From Alphaproteobacteria bacterium (GTDB lineage Bacteria; Pseudomonadota; Alphaproteobacteria; Rhodobacterales; Rhodobacteraceae), in the NCBI GenBank assembly GCA_024279075.1, contig JAJRRX010000159.1, forward strand, positions 1 to 5,847: a DNA stretch of 5,847 nucleotides. Reading direction: 5' to 3'. The notes beneath the pieces are model-generated. The model had not been told where the DNA came from. It made no database searches and saw only the letters and a list, made by a program, of their open reading frames with translations. The translations under genes were made by a program, and so were the position numbers. Positions 5,596-5,847 of the stretch are shown in pieces (the stretch's first letter is position 1; each line of letters opens with the position of its first letter).

Positions 5596-5847
5596 CTACG
5601 TTTTGGCGGCTTGCTGCCGTGCAAGGCCGCTATCGACATCATTAACGCCCACAAGCTTAACGACCAGCCTTAAGAACTGGTTTTCGGCGTGGTCACGGGT
5701 GCCATCTGTCAGCGCCAGCCGCCATAGGTCAACCACCAGCGCAAAGCGGTCTTCATAGGGGATAGCAGCTTTGATTAGGCGGGTGAAATGGACGGTATCA
5801 TTAGCAGATGCTTCCACCTCTTCTGCGCCTTGGCGCAAGGTGCTGGC
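5596..5847 (-). CDS. TerB-family protein, C-terminal part (runs off the right edge)
   Basis: The frame is open through the right edge on the minus strand and ends at TAG 5598-5596, leaving 83 visible residues. A TTG at 5838 could be read as a start, but open codons (Ala-Ser-Thr) precede it and similar proteins are about 150 residues long, so a 5'-partial gene is far more likely. The visible part, EVEASANDTVHFTRLIKAAIPYEDRFALVVDLWRLALTDGTRDHAENQFLRLVVKLVGV, is the helical C-terminal half of a TerB-like domain, with the conserved acidic pattern DGTRDHAE and an ending GVNDVDSGLARQQA typical of alphaproteobacterial members. Named after tellurite resistance, these stand-alone proteins have no settled function; a metal-linked or stress role is only a suggestion. 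The gene converges on the ketoacyl synthase gene. Confidence 0.85.
   Translation of the reverse strand, partial: ASTLRQGAEEVEASANDTVHFTRLIKAAIPYEDRFALVVDLWRLALTDGTRDHAENQFLRLVVKLVGVNDVDSGLARQQAAKT

Noticed and set aside
5596..5838. A complete 80-residue gene starting at TTG 5838
   Set aside because: The frame remains open to the window edge and the visible part matches only the C-terminal half of TerB-like proteins, so this is an edge-truncated gene.

Overview
The window looks like an ordinary chromosomal segment of an alphaproteobacterium with fairly GC-rich coding DNA, possibly near the Rhodobacterales. The reasons are the purL – bolA – (small membrane protein) – grxD order, the small-type PurL that works with separate PurS and PurQ subunits, a CGFS monothiol glutaredoxin paired with BolA, a twin-arginine-exported YkuD-domain protein, and a TerB-family protein of a type common in that class. 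The order-level placement is a guess. I see no insertion sequence, prophage, CRISPR array, tRNA or rRNA.

Layout. The left edge (1-311, +) holds the end of a small two-helix membrane protein that I cannot name. A perfect 14-bp hairpin (315-349) separates it from a converging minus-strand block. In transcription order that block is purL (3499 to 1307), bolA (1232 to 990), an 81-residue single-pass membrane protein (990 to 745) and grxD (725 to 363). The last three are tightly packed: a 1-nt TAATG overlap, then a 19-nt gap. They look like one operon. The 74 bp between purL and bolA contain a 17-nt palindrome, CCTACTAAATTAGTAGG, that overlaps the bolA Shine-Dalgarno sequence, and a plausible promoter lies just upstream. 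An intergenic region of 264 bp then separates purL from a divergent plus-strand gene for a Tat-exported L,D-transpeptidase-like protein (3764-4393). After 58 bp with a good promoter candidate comes an extended ketoacyl-ACP synthase III-family enzyme (4452-5573). It converges on the 3' end of a TerB-family gene on the minus strand (5596 to beyond the right edge). A 9-bp perfect hairpin fills the 22-bp gap.

How the genes relate. BolA and the CGFS glutaredoxin are known partners that share a bridging [2Fe-2S] cluster in iron-sulfur trafficking and iron sensing, so the operon is an Fe-S module with one unexplained membrane protein inside it. PurL is a de novo purine enzyme. The L,D-transpeptidase acts on the cell wall and the KAS III enzyme on acyl chains; I see no functional link between these two and the minus-strand block beyond proximity.

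I did not find a clearly new system. The best leads are the IscR-like palindrome in front of the bolA operon, the membrane protein between bolA and grxD, and the tandem 9-bp repeats at an 11-bp period upstream of purL.
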